59,338 nt of DNA from Leucogyrophana mollusca (Eukaryota > Basidiomycota > Agaricomycetes > Boletales). Where the stretch lies: NCBI GenBank assembly GCA_021014945.1, contig MU266504.1:1-59338 (forward strand), written 5' to 3'. Positions 1-9,910 of the stretch are shown here, piece by piece (the first letter of the stretch is position 1; every line of letters starts with the position of its first letter). Made by a program: the position numbers and the translations under genes. The notes beneath the pieces were generated by a model. It did no database searches. It saw only the letters and a list, made by a program, of their open reading frames with translations, and was not told the origin of the DNA.

Positions 1-277
1 GCAAATGTCTCTCAGGTTTTTGGGCACTCAACCCCGAACGTCTGACACTCTGGTGCTATATTTTTCACATAATTAATATACTATTAATGTGCTGCAGTCA
101 CCGACTGCAACATTATCATTGATCGGTGTCTGGAGTGACTGCCTTTTGGTTGGTGGTCACACGGTGTCACGGGGGTCACACATTGTGACCGATACGGTCA
201 TGCATACAATATCATAATGCATAAGCAAGGGTGGTCACCAGCGTTATGCACTATGAGATAGTCAACTGTAGATCCTT
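1..277. other. Intergenic, no gene seen; cluster of GTCAC words
   Basis: No coding frame is convincing here. The stretch is downstream of the UPF0658 gene. Between about 133 and 243 the pentamer GTCAC or its complement occurs repeatedly (for example GTGGTCACAC, GTGTCACGG, GGGTCACAC, TTGTGACC, GTGGTCACC), which may be a regulatory cluster for a gene lying to the left, or chance. Confidence 0.3.
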
Positions 278-1910
278 TTAGTCGATGCTCATCCGATTTG
301 GGTTGGCGCTCATCGGGCTACCAGCCAGATGTTGGGAGCCGCCAGTTCGTGCGTGGGTTTTGCTCCGCGCAACTGTTGTGTATTGTTAGAATGCAGGGAA
401 GGCAGAAGGTGGGGAAAAAAACACTGACTTGATGCCTTGAGTCCCCGTCCAAAGTTCCGTAGTACAATAAAGGCGAAGACAAAAGTGGCGAGTAGCAAGA
501 GAATTGCAATGATCGCTAGATATATGTCACTACGTGGGATCATATTGAAGGCATGCAACTCACAGAAGATGGTAAGCGACTTCCATGTTTCTTGAAAATC
601 CGTATTTCTGTATTTAAGGACTTTGAAGAGCTGGAAGGGGTGTTACTGGTTGTATATATGTTTGCTAACAGAAAGGCATACCTTATAGACGAAGTATACC
701 AGAGCCCCTGCGCAGCCCGACATGAACGTCGCCATCATCCACTTGTTCTCGTGGCGAGCGGCGAGGTGTCCCTCGATCAGCAATATAATCGACAGAGGGA
801 GAGCTGCCCAGGTGACGTAGTATTCCCAGTCCGTGCTTTGTAACACCAGCACGATGAACTGCACGCAAAAGCCGACCCAAAAGAAGACGTCGAACTTGAC
901 GAGGCATTCGAAGATCTGGTAGCTGGCGTACATCTTCTTTATTCTCCGATCTGCACCGAGGAATTTGTAGACTTTCCACCCAAATTCGTTATAAATCTTC
1001 CACCCAAGAGCGACATACGCAATTTCTGCGGCAGAAATAACGGCGGGTATAACGTCGGTGAGGACATTAACGGGTATGTGGATGATGCCTTCCGAAGAGG
1101 TGACAGAGCCTTGGATTTCTCCAATTTGCACGATGGCATAGGCGAGAAACAGTAGGTTGAATATGCTGCGATGTAAATGATAAGTATGAGGTTGTGCAAT
1201 ATCCAGAAAGATAGTGTTCACATAAGTGAGATAAATTGCAGTGTATTCCGAGCATACACGGCGTCGACGGCCATGGCGAGTTGGAAGATGCTGGTTCATA
1301 GAGTCAGTATTGAAACGGGACATGGTTAATGAGATACAGACTGAGCGAGGGCGAAGATACTGAGATACACGGGCATTTTTTCCCGTGTCCCAGACTCGCC
1401 TACTTGCAAACGAACCAGCAAGTCGCCCTCTATGGCTATATCTATGGTCGTCTCGACCACCACAGTGAGAACAAATAGACGGCATGCCCAAGACTCAGGC
1501 AAAATCTGCGTGTATATGTTGTGAGTGATTAAATGGAATACCAGGGGAGATGCGCATACTTTGGACCATAAACTTCGCTTATCGACTTCTTTCCCTGGCT
1601 TGGGTATTGCCGATATGGGAGGATATGATGGAGGTGCGATGTCTTGCTCGTCTAGTTCCACGTCCTTTCCGCTAGAGTACGGTTGTTTCTGATCAAATGA
1701 GTAGGAAGGTTCTCGAGAGTCAGAGTCGCCCATTGGATGCGTTTGAACGGTAAAGGTTTGATGTCGTGAAATTCTAGAGTAAGGCTCGGCATATTGGTCG
1801 ATGAGGTCGTCGTAAGAAGCCTTGTAATCTTCAGCGTTGGATGATTGTGCCCGTTGCGTTGATAGGTAGTCTGTGGAGTGGTCACCATAGTTGGTGAATT
1901 GGTGTGCCAT
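278..1910 (-). CDS. UPF0658 family Golgi apparatus membrane protein
   Basis: Multi-spanning membrane protein resembling the fungal UPF0658 family (Golgi, function unknown). The first exon gives about 180 hydrophilic residues rich in Ser, Tyr, Gln and Pro, then a first membrane segment. Family-like blocks follow in order: FQLAMAVDAVYARNTLQ, then FLAYAIVQIGEIQ, then GWKIYNEFGWKVYKFLGAD, then FDVFFWVGFCVQFIVLVL, then a last hydrophobic helix ending in FGRGLKAS. Exons are joined by short introns; the last one (373-428, 56 nt, with a CTAAC branch site) leads to a 95-nt terminal exon ending MSID-stop at 278-280. The start at 1910 is the first ATG of the open frame. Convergent or divergent partners are not obvious. 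Family assignment rests on remembered motif order, not a search. Confidence 0.82.
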
Positions 1911-2276
1911 ATTAATGGCAATGAAATGAGTGTCGGTTAAAGGTTTGGTTCGTCCTGCGAGGTATATCTTGAGACCAAAAGAAGGGATAGTCCGGTGCGG
2001 AGATTCTGCAGTGAGACACAGTCACAGTACTGAGAGTTGGAAAGAACAGCGACGGGAATATAGATTCTGTTTGCCCCGCTTTGTCTCTGCCACAGTCGGT
2101 TGCAAAGACGGCAGCCTTCTCCGCCTGGGAATCTCTTGCCCTGTGCGGTTTACAACCTTGGTGTACAGTGTGTGCTTATAATTCCAACAATACATGTACG
2201 AGGCTTGGAAAAATCTCGGACTGAGGACGCAGCAAGTACTGAACTATGCTAATCGACAAAAAGGCCACACTTTGTA
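1911..2276. other. Upstream region of the UPF0658 gene / downstream of PTH2 paralogue
   Basis: No gene seen. It holds the promoter and leader of the leftward UPF0658 gene and the 3' flank of the PTH2-like gene, which is also transcribed leftward. Confidence 0.4.
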
Positions 2277-3194
2277 TCACAGCAGACGTAGTTTTCCTGT
2301 CACCTGGTTGATCAGCCGTATGGGACCTGTGGAGCGCATAATAAGGGCGCGCTCAAAACATATCACAATACACAGCACGTTTCACCTGGTCCTATTCCAA
2401 GGACTGTCCTCGAACCCATGGATATCTGCGTTCTACCGCTAAGGCCGACAATTAGGTCGCCGACCGACATACGTCAAGGGAAACCACGAACGCATCATGT
2501 ATCAGGTGAGCGCACAGATTCAGAGCATGCGCTTTCTTCCGCAGATGCAGAAGCTCGGTCTCGTTATTGCACCGCAAAACAACCTTCGTTTCCCTGTGGT
2601 GAGACGGAAATGAGATTGAGACGCTACACAGGCGGTGTCGGGCGCACCCAGTGCGCTCCCATTGTCGTAACAGCTGTCGAGATCTTTCAGTGTAGAACGG
2701 ATGGAAAGTTGCCGAGTCGATGACACCTACAACGGGATTAAACGACGACGATGATCGATAGCACGCCAAAGTTGCATGGCTAGAACCTTCGTAAAGATTA
2801 GGTGGATGTCGGATAATCAGAACCCTCACGAGCACCTACAACCTGGTGTTAGATGTGATCACGCCTGACGGATTTGATTACTCACTGTGCAGCGATTTTG
2901 CCAGCGGACATGCCGAGATCATTCCTCACAACAATAACCTATGAACCCCGATGAGTGTAGGATAACCAAATGCCGCCATGGCAGATGACAGCCCTTCTCT
3001 CATACACAGTCATACACCCACCATTTTACAATTACACTCTTCTGTCGGGTTGGCTTCGATCTCGGGAGCGTTCGTATTGCTGCCACCTGTCTGCGATCCT
3101 CGTTGCTGGTTTCAGTACTTCACGTGTCGATCAATATACAACATCCGGGGATACCTCGCGTCACCCGGGATATTGAACTCAGTAAAACACCCAT
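2277..3194 (-). CDS. Peptidyl-tRNA hydrolase 2 (PTH2) paralogue, multi-exon
   Basis: A second PTH2-family gene that is easy to miss because its exons are short. Reading the minus strand: an exon at 3022-3105 ends ECNCKM; 2886-2938 encodes VIVVRNDLGMSAGKIAAQ; a 6-nt exon at 2830-2835 completes Gln-Cys-Ser; from 2779 the frame gives HATLACYRSSSSFNP; then LLRQWERTG; then ETKVVLRCNNETELLHL through LNLCAHLIHDA; then GRTQISMGSRTVLGIGPG; and finally LINQVTGKLRLL-stop at 2277. Every junction is GT-AG and keeps frame. The family cleaves peptidyl-tRNA to rescue stalled peptides, and the Lys of GKIAAQ and the DAGRTQ and GSRTVLGIGP blocks are present. Unlike the copy at 26199 it shows no N-terminal membrane anchor, so a cytosolic location is inferred. 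The first exon and start (3194) are tentative. Confidence 0.75.
2830..2835 (-). other. 6-nt micro-exon of the PTH2 paralogue
   Basis: The bases GTGCTC (minus strand) lie between two 50-nt introns, 2836-2885 (GTGAGT donor) and 2780-2829 (GTGAGG donor, CTAATC branch-like site). Joining them in phase gives CAG TGC TCC CAT, that is Gln-Cys-Ser-His, the canonical PTH2 sequence. Without this exon the frame breaks. Confidence 0.75.
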
Positions 3195-3422
3195 CCAATA
3201 ACTCGCAGATAAGGATATGAAGGCGCAGGGTCACACACGCTCACACTATAACGCAACATGGTCAACACGGAATAACGAATGGGTCATGTCTGAAACAGCC
3301 CCGAAAAAAAGATACAAGCCTTCAGATCCAAGAGCTCTTCCGACGGGACGGGACAGTACACGGCTTTGCTGATCGTCCAAGGTCTTTTCGAATTCTTGGG
3401 TGGAAGTATCGCGTGAGGTGTT

Positions 3423-3923
3423 ATGAGCTGGAAAAACTACAGAACATGGGGATCTGCAATTTTGATCTTGGTTGCCTTATGTGGGGCGGCTTCTTTTTGT
3501 TCCGTCTCGAGTCCGCTCGCTAAACATTTAGTCTTTGGATCTGTTTCTTTCAGCTCCACCATAAATAAATATCACAGCGACAACTGAGGCACGTACCAAA
3601 GAGCTCAGTCTAGCTCAGTTCACTTATCCATGTCTTTAAATACAGAATCTTTAGCCCTACAGGATTGGCGGTACTACCCCCACTTTGCGGCAATAGTATC
3701 GCATTCTAGAATCAGGCCTCAGGCTATCACCCTACGGCCCGATATCCAATGTCCTGATGATCCATCCTCGCGAAGGGTGGGACGTGCTCATGTACCTTGC
3801 ACAGTCCCTTGGCCTTTCCGACGTAAATTTTTATGGGAACATCTGTACCTCCTCGATCCTTTCCCCAACCATTTCGTCGGCCGAGGGGCCCACCTCGCTT
3901 GGTGTCATATCACGGGTACGTCT
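3423..3923 (+). other. Two unassigned coding-like segments
   Basis: At 3423-3587 there is a 54-codon frame with a strongly hydrophobic core (SAILILVALCGAAS). At about 3693-3923 an open frame reads LRLSPYGPISNV, then GWDVLMYLAQSLGLSDV, and stops at a plausible donor (GTACGT). I do not recognise either. They could be exons of an unrecognised gene or remains of a transporter gene. Nothing joins them convincingly, and the rest of 3195-4204 is promoter-like sequence for the transporter gene. Confidence 0.25.
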
Positions 3924-4163
3924 CATCTTACTGCGATTTGATTCTCCAAAACTCAGATTTTATGTCACCGTGTCACCGTTCGCATAGCCCACCCAATCAA
4001 CTGGAAGATTAGAGGTCAACGGCCAGTGGAAGCGAGACGACGGTCCGATGCGCTCTAGGTTGAGTTTGAGAGGGTACGGCGTGGACGGAACTCAAGGGTT
4101 TTGTCTCATATTGGGGTATCCTTGTTAGGGCATCTCATTCCTCCAGGATCACCCCGGTTTTCC

Positions 4164-4170
4164 TATAAAA
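4164..4170 (+). promoter_or_regulatory. TATA box of the MFS transporter gene
   Basis: TATAAAA lies 35 nt before the ATG at 4205. A pyrimidine-rich stretch lies between them, as expected for a core promoter with a very short leader. Confidence 0.55.
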
Positions 4171-4204
4171 GCCAACCCATCGTCCTCCTTGTAAAGCCAA
4201 CAAA

Positions 4205-6887
4205 ATGGCCTCCCCGTCCCCTCCTCGTGATAATGATAACTCGAACCTTGATACACATCCTTCTGTACAGAACACTCGCCGGAACCCCTCTCTCAGCCTG
4301 GGGAGCCTTCCTCCCCCTTCCGTAACCTTTCCTGCACAAGTCCGTCTCGGACACAGCCCCGCAGTCGATGGGCTGTCTTCGTTTGCTGGTCATCCCGCTG
4401 TAGGTGTGGCAGCTGACATGTCTGGCACTTCGCCATATAGTCCTCCGTATACGCCGTCTCTCTCTCCATTATCGCGTACACACCTGCCCGGGATTTCCAC
4501 CCATCTCCCGGCGAGGGTCGAATTTTTGTCATCCCCTGGCACATCCACGTCATCTCCTTCCACATCTTCTCCTTCTAGCGCTACCCTCGCCCACTATTTT
4601 CCATCTTCACTGACTCTCCACAAAAGTTCCTTGGATGATACCTCAGGGGAGGTGATTAGTCCTCCCCAAAATCAACAACTAGAGCATATGACCCGCCGTC
4701 TTGCGTCTGCTTACTTTGTATATTACGTCTGTGGGTGGGGCGATGGAGGTTAGTATGCATCTACAGCTCCAAACAAAGTGCTAACAATTCTGTCAAGTTA
4801 CCGGAACAATCTTGCCTTGTAGGTCTGATGTGACTACGTGTGGATGTTATTCTAACCCTTTTTAGATTTCGAGGCCGACTTTCATTTGAGCTACACCACC
4901 TCTTCACTTTTGTTTGCAGGCAGCACGGTCGGGTATGTGCTCGTTGACATCTTCAGTAGAGTGTGTGTTGATTGCTTAATAGCTTCGCAATCGGTACGAT
5001 CCTGCTAGAACGTGTAGTCAAATTTCTTGGGCGATTCTACCTTGCATCTGAGGGCAGATCTTATGTTCCCGCGGTATCTATCCTGCGTCGCTTTTACCCC
5101 ACCCACGGAAACTCTGGCAATGCTACCGCGGGCATAGGATTTTCACCGTCCAAAGCTCGCTTCGTCACTTTGTTCATGGCCAGCCTTCTTCACCCCTGTT
5201 TTTTCATCATCATGGGCACAGCACGTGCTTACCCCGAATTATTGGCCGCATACGCCATCGCGGCGTTTGCGCGTGCATTTCTAACCGGTGTGTCGTCATC
5301 ATACATCTACTATTCATAATTTCCGTCTTACACCATTTTCGCAGCATCATTGTAAGTGACTCGGCTCGGCTTCCAGAATTGCGTTTTGATACATTGTAAG
5401 AAATGCATACGTCGCTTCTACGCCCAAGAAACCCTTGGGAACAATCCTAGGATGCTGGAGTAAGTGATATCATATTGCCGTGGCGCATGAGCTCACCTTA
5501 AGTTATGTAGGTCTAGGATCATTCACAGCCCCCTTAGTCTGTACAACTGTCATAGGCCAAGGCGTTCCATGGTCCCACTTCTATCTTGGCTCGCTAGTCC
5601 TATCTGTGATCAACACACTGTTGATCGTATATGCCTTCCTCCCAACGCAGGACGAGGTTTCAGCCGATCGAAAGGCTGCAATGGAAGCTATCCGCTCTGT
5701 TCTTGGTTCCAGCGGATCAGAAAATAATACTGTGGTGGACCTTCCTTCTCCAGGCGTCAAAAGCAGATCATCCTCTGTTACTTGTATCAACGCTGCTCCT
5801 CCCCCAAATAGTACATGACACTTGCTTACCCGGACGATTCTCTCTAACCCCTGCGGTCCTTTTACAGCTCTCCTCCGGTCACTATCAATGATATATCAAT
5901 GGGCCTTCTCGATTTTTGCCTGGGTTTATAGCGGAAGGTGTGCTCGCTATTGCGCAAAATTGCCTTTTAGCTGATGCACTATCTCCAGCGAAACCACTGT
6001 TCAAGGATTTGTAAGTCGCATCCAGCTTATCAGAAAGGAGCTTCACTGAAATCTGTGCAGATTGTTTCATATCTCCTGGGGACCCGAGTAAGCCTCTCTT
6101 CAGGTTACTTGATAGGCCCCTACTTACAGAGCCCAGTTCGCCAACCCCAAAACAGTCGGCTATGTGAGTAGTGGATTCTGGGGCGGAATGGCTGTCAGCC
6201 GTCTTTTATGGGGTCATTTTACTCCCGTGTACGATTTTATTAACCCGTTCCCGCTGGTGTTATCTTGAGCCATTCTTCTGCAGTTTAACATATACACAGC
6301 GGAAATACATCATACAAGCGTGCACGTGAGTCTTTCTTCTTGTGAATAAACTGACCGGGTACTGACAGCTGCCGGCGTTTAGTGGTGCGATTCAATTATA
6401 ACAAGCTATCCGCATCTCAACTCAATACACTTGGTCATCAGGAGTTGCCCTGGCTATGCACATTCTAATCTGGTTTGTGAACTCGACGATCGAAAATGCA
6501 CTATCGACTGCAGTAGTTGGCTTGGTCTATGGGCCCATGTTCCCCAGTAGTCTTGGACTCGCAAACGAAGTATTGCCGGAAGATGTCCACATGGTATCGA
6601 TGGCTATCACGTTGGTTCCATTTCCTCAGACGTCTCACACCTTGGTCTAACCCCGTCCCAGGTCTGCCTTTGCTAGCTTTGGAAGTGGTGCGTTGCTGTT
6701 TTTCTCGACATACCAGACAAATAACAATGGTGCTGCAGCACTCTTCCCCTTCGTGACTGGTCTGCTATCGAATATTTACGGCGTAAAAATCTTCACCTAT
6801 GTGACGGTCGGGCAAACGGCAACCATGTTTTGTTTGTGGATCCTATTCCCATCGGTCCCACCCTCTCGCGCTTCAAATAAAGCTTGA
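4205..6887 (+). CDS. MFS transporter, FHS / BSC6-like
   Basis: Major facilitator transporter, probably of the plasma or an internal membrane; substrate unknown. A Ser/Pro-rich N-terminal tail of about 160 residues precedes the first helix (SAYFVYYVCGWGDG). Later blocks are FHLSYTTSSLLFAGSTVG, KARFVTLFMASLLHPCFF, KKPLGTILGCW plus GSFTAPLVCTTVIGQGVPW, SHFYLGSLVLSVINTLLIVY, a cytoplasmic loop with VSADRKAAMEA, then QWAFSIFAWVYSG, SETTVQGF, IVSYLLGTR, TVGYVSSGFWGGMAVSRLLW, ALSTAVVGLVYGPMFPSS and NNGAAALFPFVTGLLSNIYG. This order matches the fucose-permease-like fungal branch. There are a dozen or so short introns. The exon that should lie between 6237 and 6430 (helix 8-9 region) does not read cleanly, so a local defect or unusual splicing is possible. 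The stop is at 6885-6887. Confidence 0.85.
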
Positions 6888-7274
6888 AGCATTTTACGAC
6901 TTTAACACGACCTCAACTCTTGCTAGATCATCATAGACGACAATAGAATAATGGGATGGTATTCGTGGTTCTTTTTCTCTGGGTGCCAAAGGTTCATGGA
7001 AATTGCAGAGTGTACGAGTTTATTTGTAGTATAGTTTGTAGTGTATATATGTAGTCGGGACTTGTCAAGGGTATCCTACTTGCTTGGGATGATAATTGTA
7101 CAATGGGTAACATGGTACATGGATAAGTAGTAATGTCGGTCAGATTGGTCCATGGTGTGTAATAGCGTTTTGTTGTCTAAAGTAGATGTGCTCAATGAGG
7201 GATCCACTTCGTCCTTAGCCTCCCCTAGGCATACCAACGAGTGAAGCCAATCATTTCTGCCATAAAACTTCGCC
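6888..7274. other. Convergent 3' region, no gene
   Basis: AT-rich spacer between the ends of the MFS gene and SGF11. It presumably carries both 3' untranslated regions; no coding frame or clear repeat is visible. Confidence 0.4.
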
Positions 7275-8893
7275 CTATGAACTATCTGTATCGGTAGATG
7301 ATCCAGTTTCGTCGCCTTCTACATCTATGATCGCTCAGTAAATCACTCTGATGGCACGGGGTTAAAGTATGCTCACCGACGAGATAGTCAGGTTCGATCC
7401 TCACAGGAGGTGGAGGCGGAGGGGGTCGCGGCGGACTGGGACGCTTCGCTTGCGCAGCCAGAGCGGCAGCCCCTCTCCCCATCCCAGTCTTACTGCCCTT
7501 TGGTCGTCCTCGCTTGGGTGGTCCAGTGCCTGCTGGGCTTTGCCCCGAAATGGCGGATGACGACGGAGTCGATCTAGACGCCATGGGTGTACCAGCCGAT
7601 GACGCATGCGAGCTGGGCGTAGACGAACGATCGCGCTCAAGGAATGACGCGGTTGACGAGGCCCGTAGCTTGGAAGGTACTTTAGACTGAGAAGACGATG
7701 GTACTTGGAGAGTCTGCGATTGATGCGGATGTCTCGTGAGCAACGGCGTGACCTCGCGCCCGAGAAGACCAAGTAACGAACCTTGCTAACACCCGATGTA
7801 CCGTCAAGGTCGGCTCTGATGCGGGAGACAGGAGATCCTGCCATTCACCGAGATCACTCAGACTGGAGGGATCGCATCGAAAGATTAGGATCATACCGGA
7901 AGTTTTTTGCTTTTTCTGTTTTTTCGGTGGTGATGTTTGTGGAGAACCGGCCTTTCGGACAACATTAAACAATAAAAAACGATAGACACGACCATCGAAC
8001 ATACACGTTTTCGCTTGAGGTTAAACTCCGCATCATCTGAAAACAGTATAGGGCAACGACTTGAAGGAGCCATTATCACGTACCTGCGCGTTTGCCCTTT
8101 GACTTCCCTTTCCCCTTCCCGCTCCCGTTGTCGTCCGAGATGTGACCATTATCAGAGCCGAAGTACGGAGAAGCAGATCGGCCAGGTTCAATGGGAATTC
8201 TGAGCTAAGAATTAGGATGTTTTCAAAAACACTGTGACTTCGTTGACCTACTTCGACTTTAGGTTTGTACCACGGGCTGCTCCGCGTCTCGTGCCTGTCC
8301 CGATACCCATACAAGAGCTGAGATGTGGAGCATATCGGTTTGAAGCGATCTGCAAGCGAGGCTTAAGCTGGGGCATTATTGTAGCTATGCGTGATGAACT
8401 CACCTGCCGATCGCAATTCACACATTTGTACAAAATATTCCCATCAGACTTGTCCTTCGTCGGAGTGCTTGTTCCTGTGCTAGGCAGAGTCTTCCCTTCT
8501 CTCGATGGTGTTCCGGTGCGTGGAGCCGTCGTGCTGATCGAGTTTGTGTCCATCTGCGCACTAGTGTGAGCTACACGGAAAATGATGAAACGAACAAGTC
8601 AGGCAGAGGCAGATGCTACAAGGTGTTAAAACCGCACCCATGCCACACCTGACGAATGTAAGTCACTTGCTGACCGGAGTAGCAGCATTACTTACCGAGT
8701 TTGACAGATATGACATATTGCTCGACTGCGAGAGATCTCATGGTGCGCTTGCAATGCAGCATCCATGGCGAGATCGTCCAACATGGCTGAGAAGATCCGT
8801 GATGTCTGTGCATTATTCAGAATGTGTCGCACAATCTGGACCTGTAGCACGCACCAATGCAGCCACTGCTTCTTCTTTTTCCGCTTTGGACAT
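7275..8893 (-). CDS. SGF11: SAGA deubiquitinase module subunit Sgf11
   Basis: Subunit that anchors the Ubp8 histone H2B deubiquitinase in SAGA, acting in the nucleus. The start at 8893 opens MSKAEKEEAVAAL; a 49-nt intron then joins in frame to TSRIFSAMLDDLAMDAALQA and the conserved helix ending HHEISRSRAICHICQTR. The Sgf11 zinc finger follows, split by an intron: YKCVNCDRQ, then IASNRYAPHLSSCMGIGTGT (Cys-Cys...His-Cys ligands all visible), followed by RRGAARG. After it come ASPYFGSDNGHISDDNG and a Lys/Gly-rich basic tract, a Ser/Pro-rich region, an AT-hook-like PKRGRPKGSKTG and a proline run, ending in an acidic tail at 7275. About eight small introns. It diverges from the first GH92 gene. 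Identification is firm because of the zinc-finger block. Confidence 0.9.
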
Positions 8894-9910
8894 GATTGCT
8901 TCACGCGTTGGAGACTTGGTTCAGCTTCTCCGAACGAGCAAGGTGTTGGTTATTGACCTTGTTGAAGCCGAGGCCCGACACCGATCGCGCAAAGCACGTG
9001 GCTATACTACGCAATGCCGCGGACTCTAGATACAATATAATACACTTCAAGTTCACTCTGAAACTTGTTGAAGTTTGAAGTTGTCCAGATGCCGACCTTA
9101 TGCGATAAGTCGCTGCTATATTGCGGTCAACCCCATGACTAGGTACGAAGAAAGTAAGTACATGTGGCCCACGTCACACCATACATGACCCCATAGCTAT
9201 TGCTTCTGGGTGTCGGCGGAGCTGACGCACTGAAAACACACCTTAAACCCCATGCGGGTCGACCGCACGACATTGATAAGGCTAACCTCTCGATTGAATG
9301 GCCTTACTTATGTACCTTGGACTTTGTTGTACTTTAACAAGACTCCCGACGCCAACCCTGACCCTCCCTGACCACCACCTCAATTTGGCATCAACAAGTA
9401 TTTGGGGTCCTGGCGAGCTTTATGGGCCGAGTTTGTTGATCGCTTCAGCTTGAACAGTTCAGGTATGTTGGTTTCACCAATCAAGTTCCGTCTCAGAGTC
9501 CCAGTGCCCGACGTTCAAACCGCAAGAGGAATACCGAAGATTCATGTGTGTCATGTTCTGGTTCTTTCAGTGCCACCGGATCCCTTGAAGGCATAAGAAT
9601 CTCCATTGTCATAGCTCTGTGCCGCTCCGCTACCACGTCAGATCTCGCTTCCATTCCCCATGATCATGGACGCTTCCATGTGCTGCTGCATCGATGTACA
9701 TCGGGAACCGAGAGTACGTCATGACACCCCGTTTCCAGAAGCCATCGGCCACGAAGATGCACCTGCTGACCGGTCGCTGACCCTCCACCTGATCAACAAG
9801 ATAAATTTGCATTCAATGCATGATCATCCCCCCAATAGTTGTGGGGTGTACAAATCGCTTATAATGCGAAGAATGAAGGTACACGAGTGTCACCCCTCCT
9901 GCAGACAGTC
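8894..9910. other. Divergent promoter region, SGF11 / GH92-A
   Basis: No convincing gene in about 1 kb. A TATA-like TTATAATG lies about 50 nt before the GH92 start. Short open frames on both strands show no recognisable domain. Confidence 0.4.

Noticed and set aside
643..1491. A single 282-codon reading of the UPF0658 locus
   Set aside because: Its first 110 codons run through introns and an alternative frame of exon 1; only the later part is real exon sequence.
3022..3220. Plus-strand frames of 68-80 codons
   Set aside because: They are antisense to the first exons of the PTH2 paralogue, whose minus-strand reading matches the family.
8692..8904. Start of Sgf11 at an upstream Met in the MKQSCPKRKKKK frame
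   Set aside because: Splicing the 49-nt intron from the ATG at 8893 gives MSKAEKEEAVAAL joined in frame to the conserved helix, which is more family-like.
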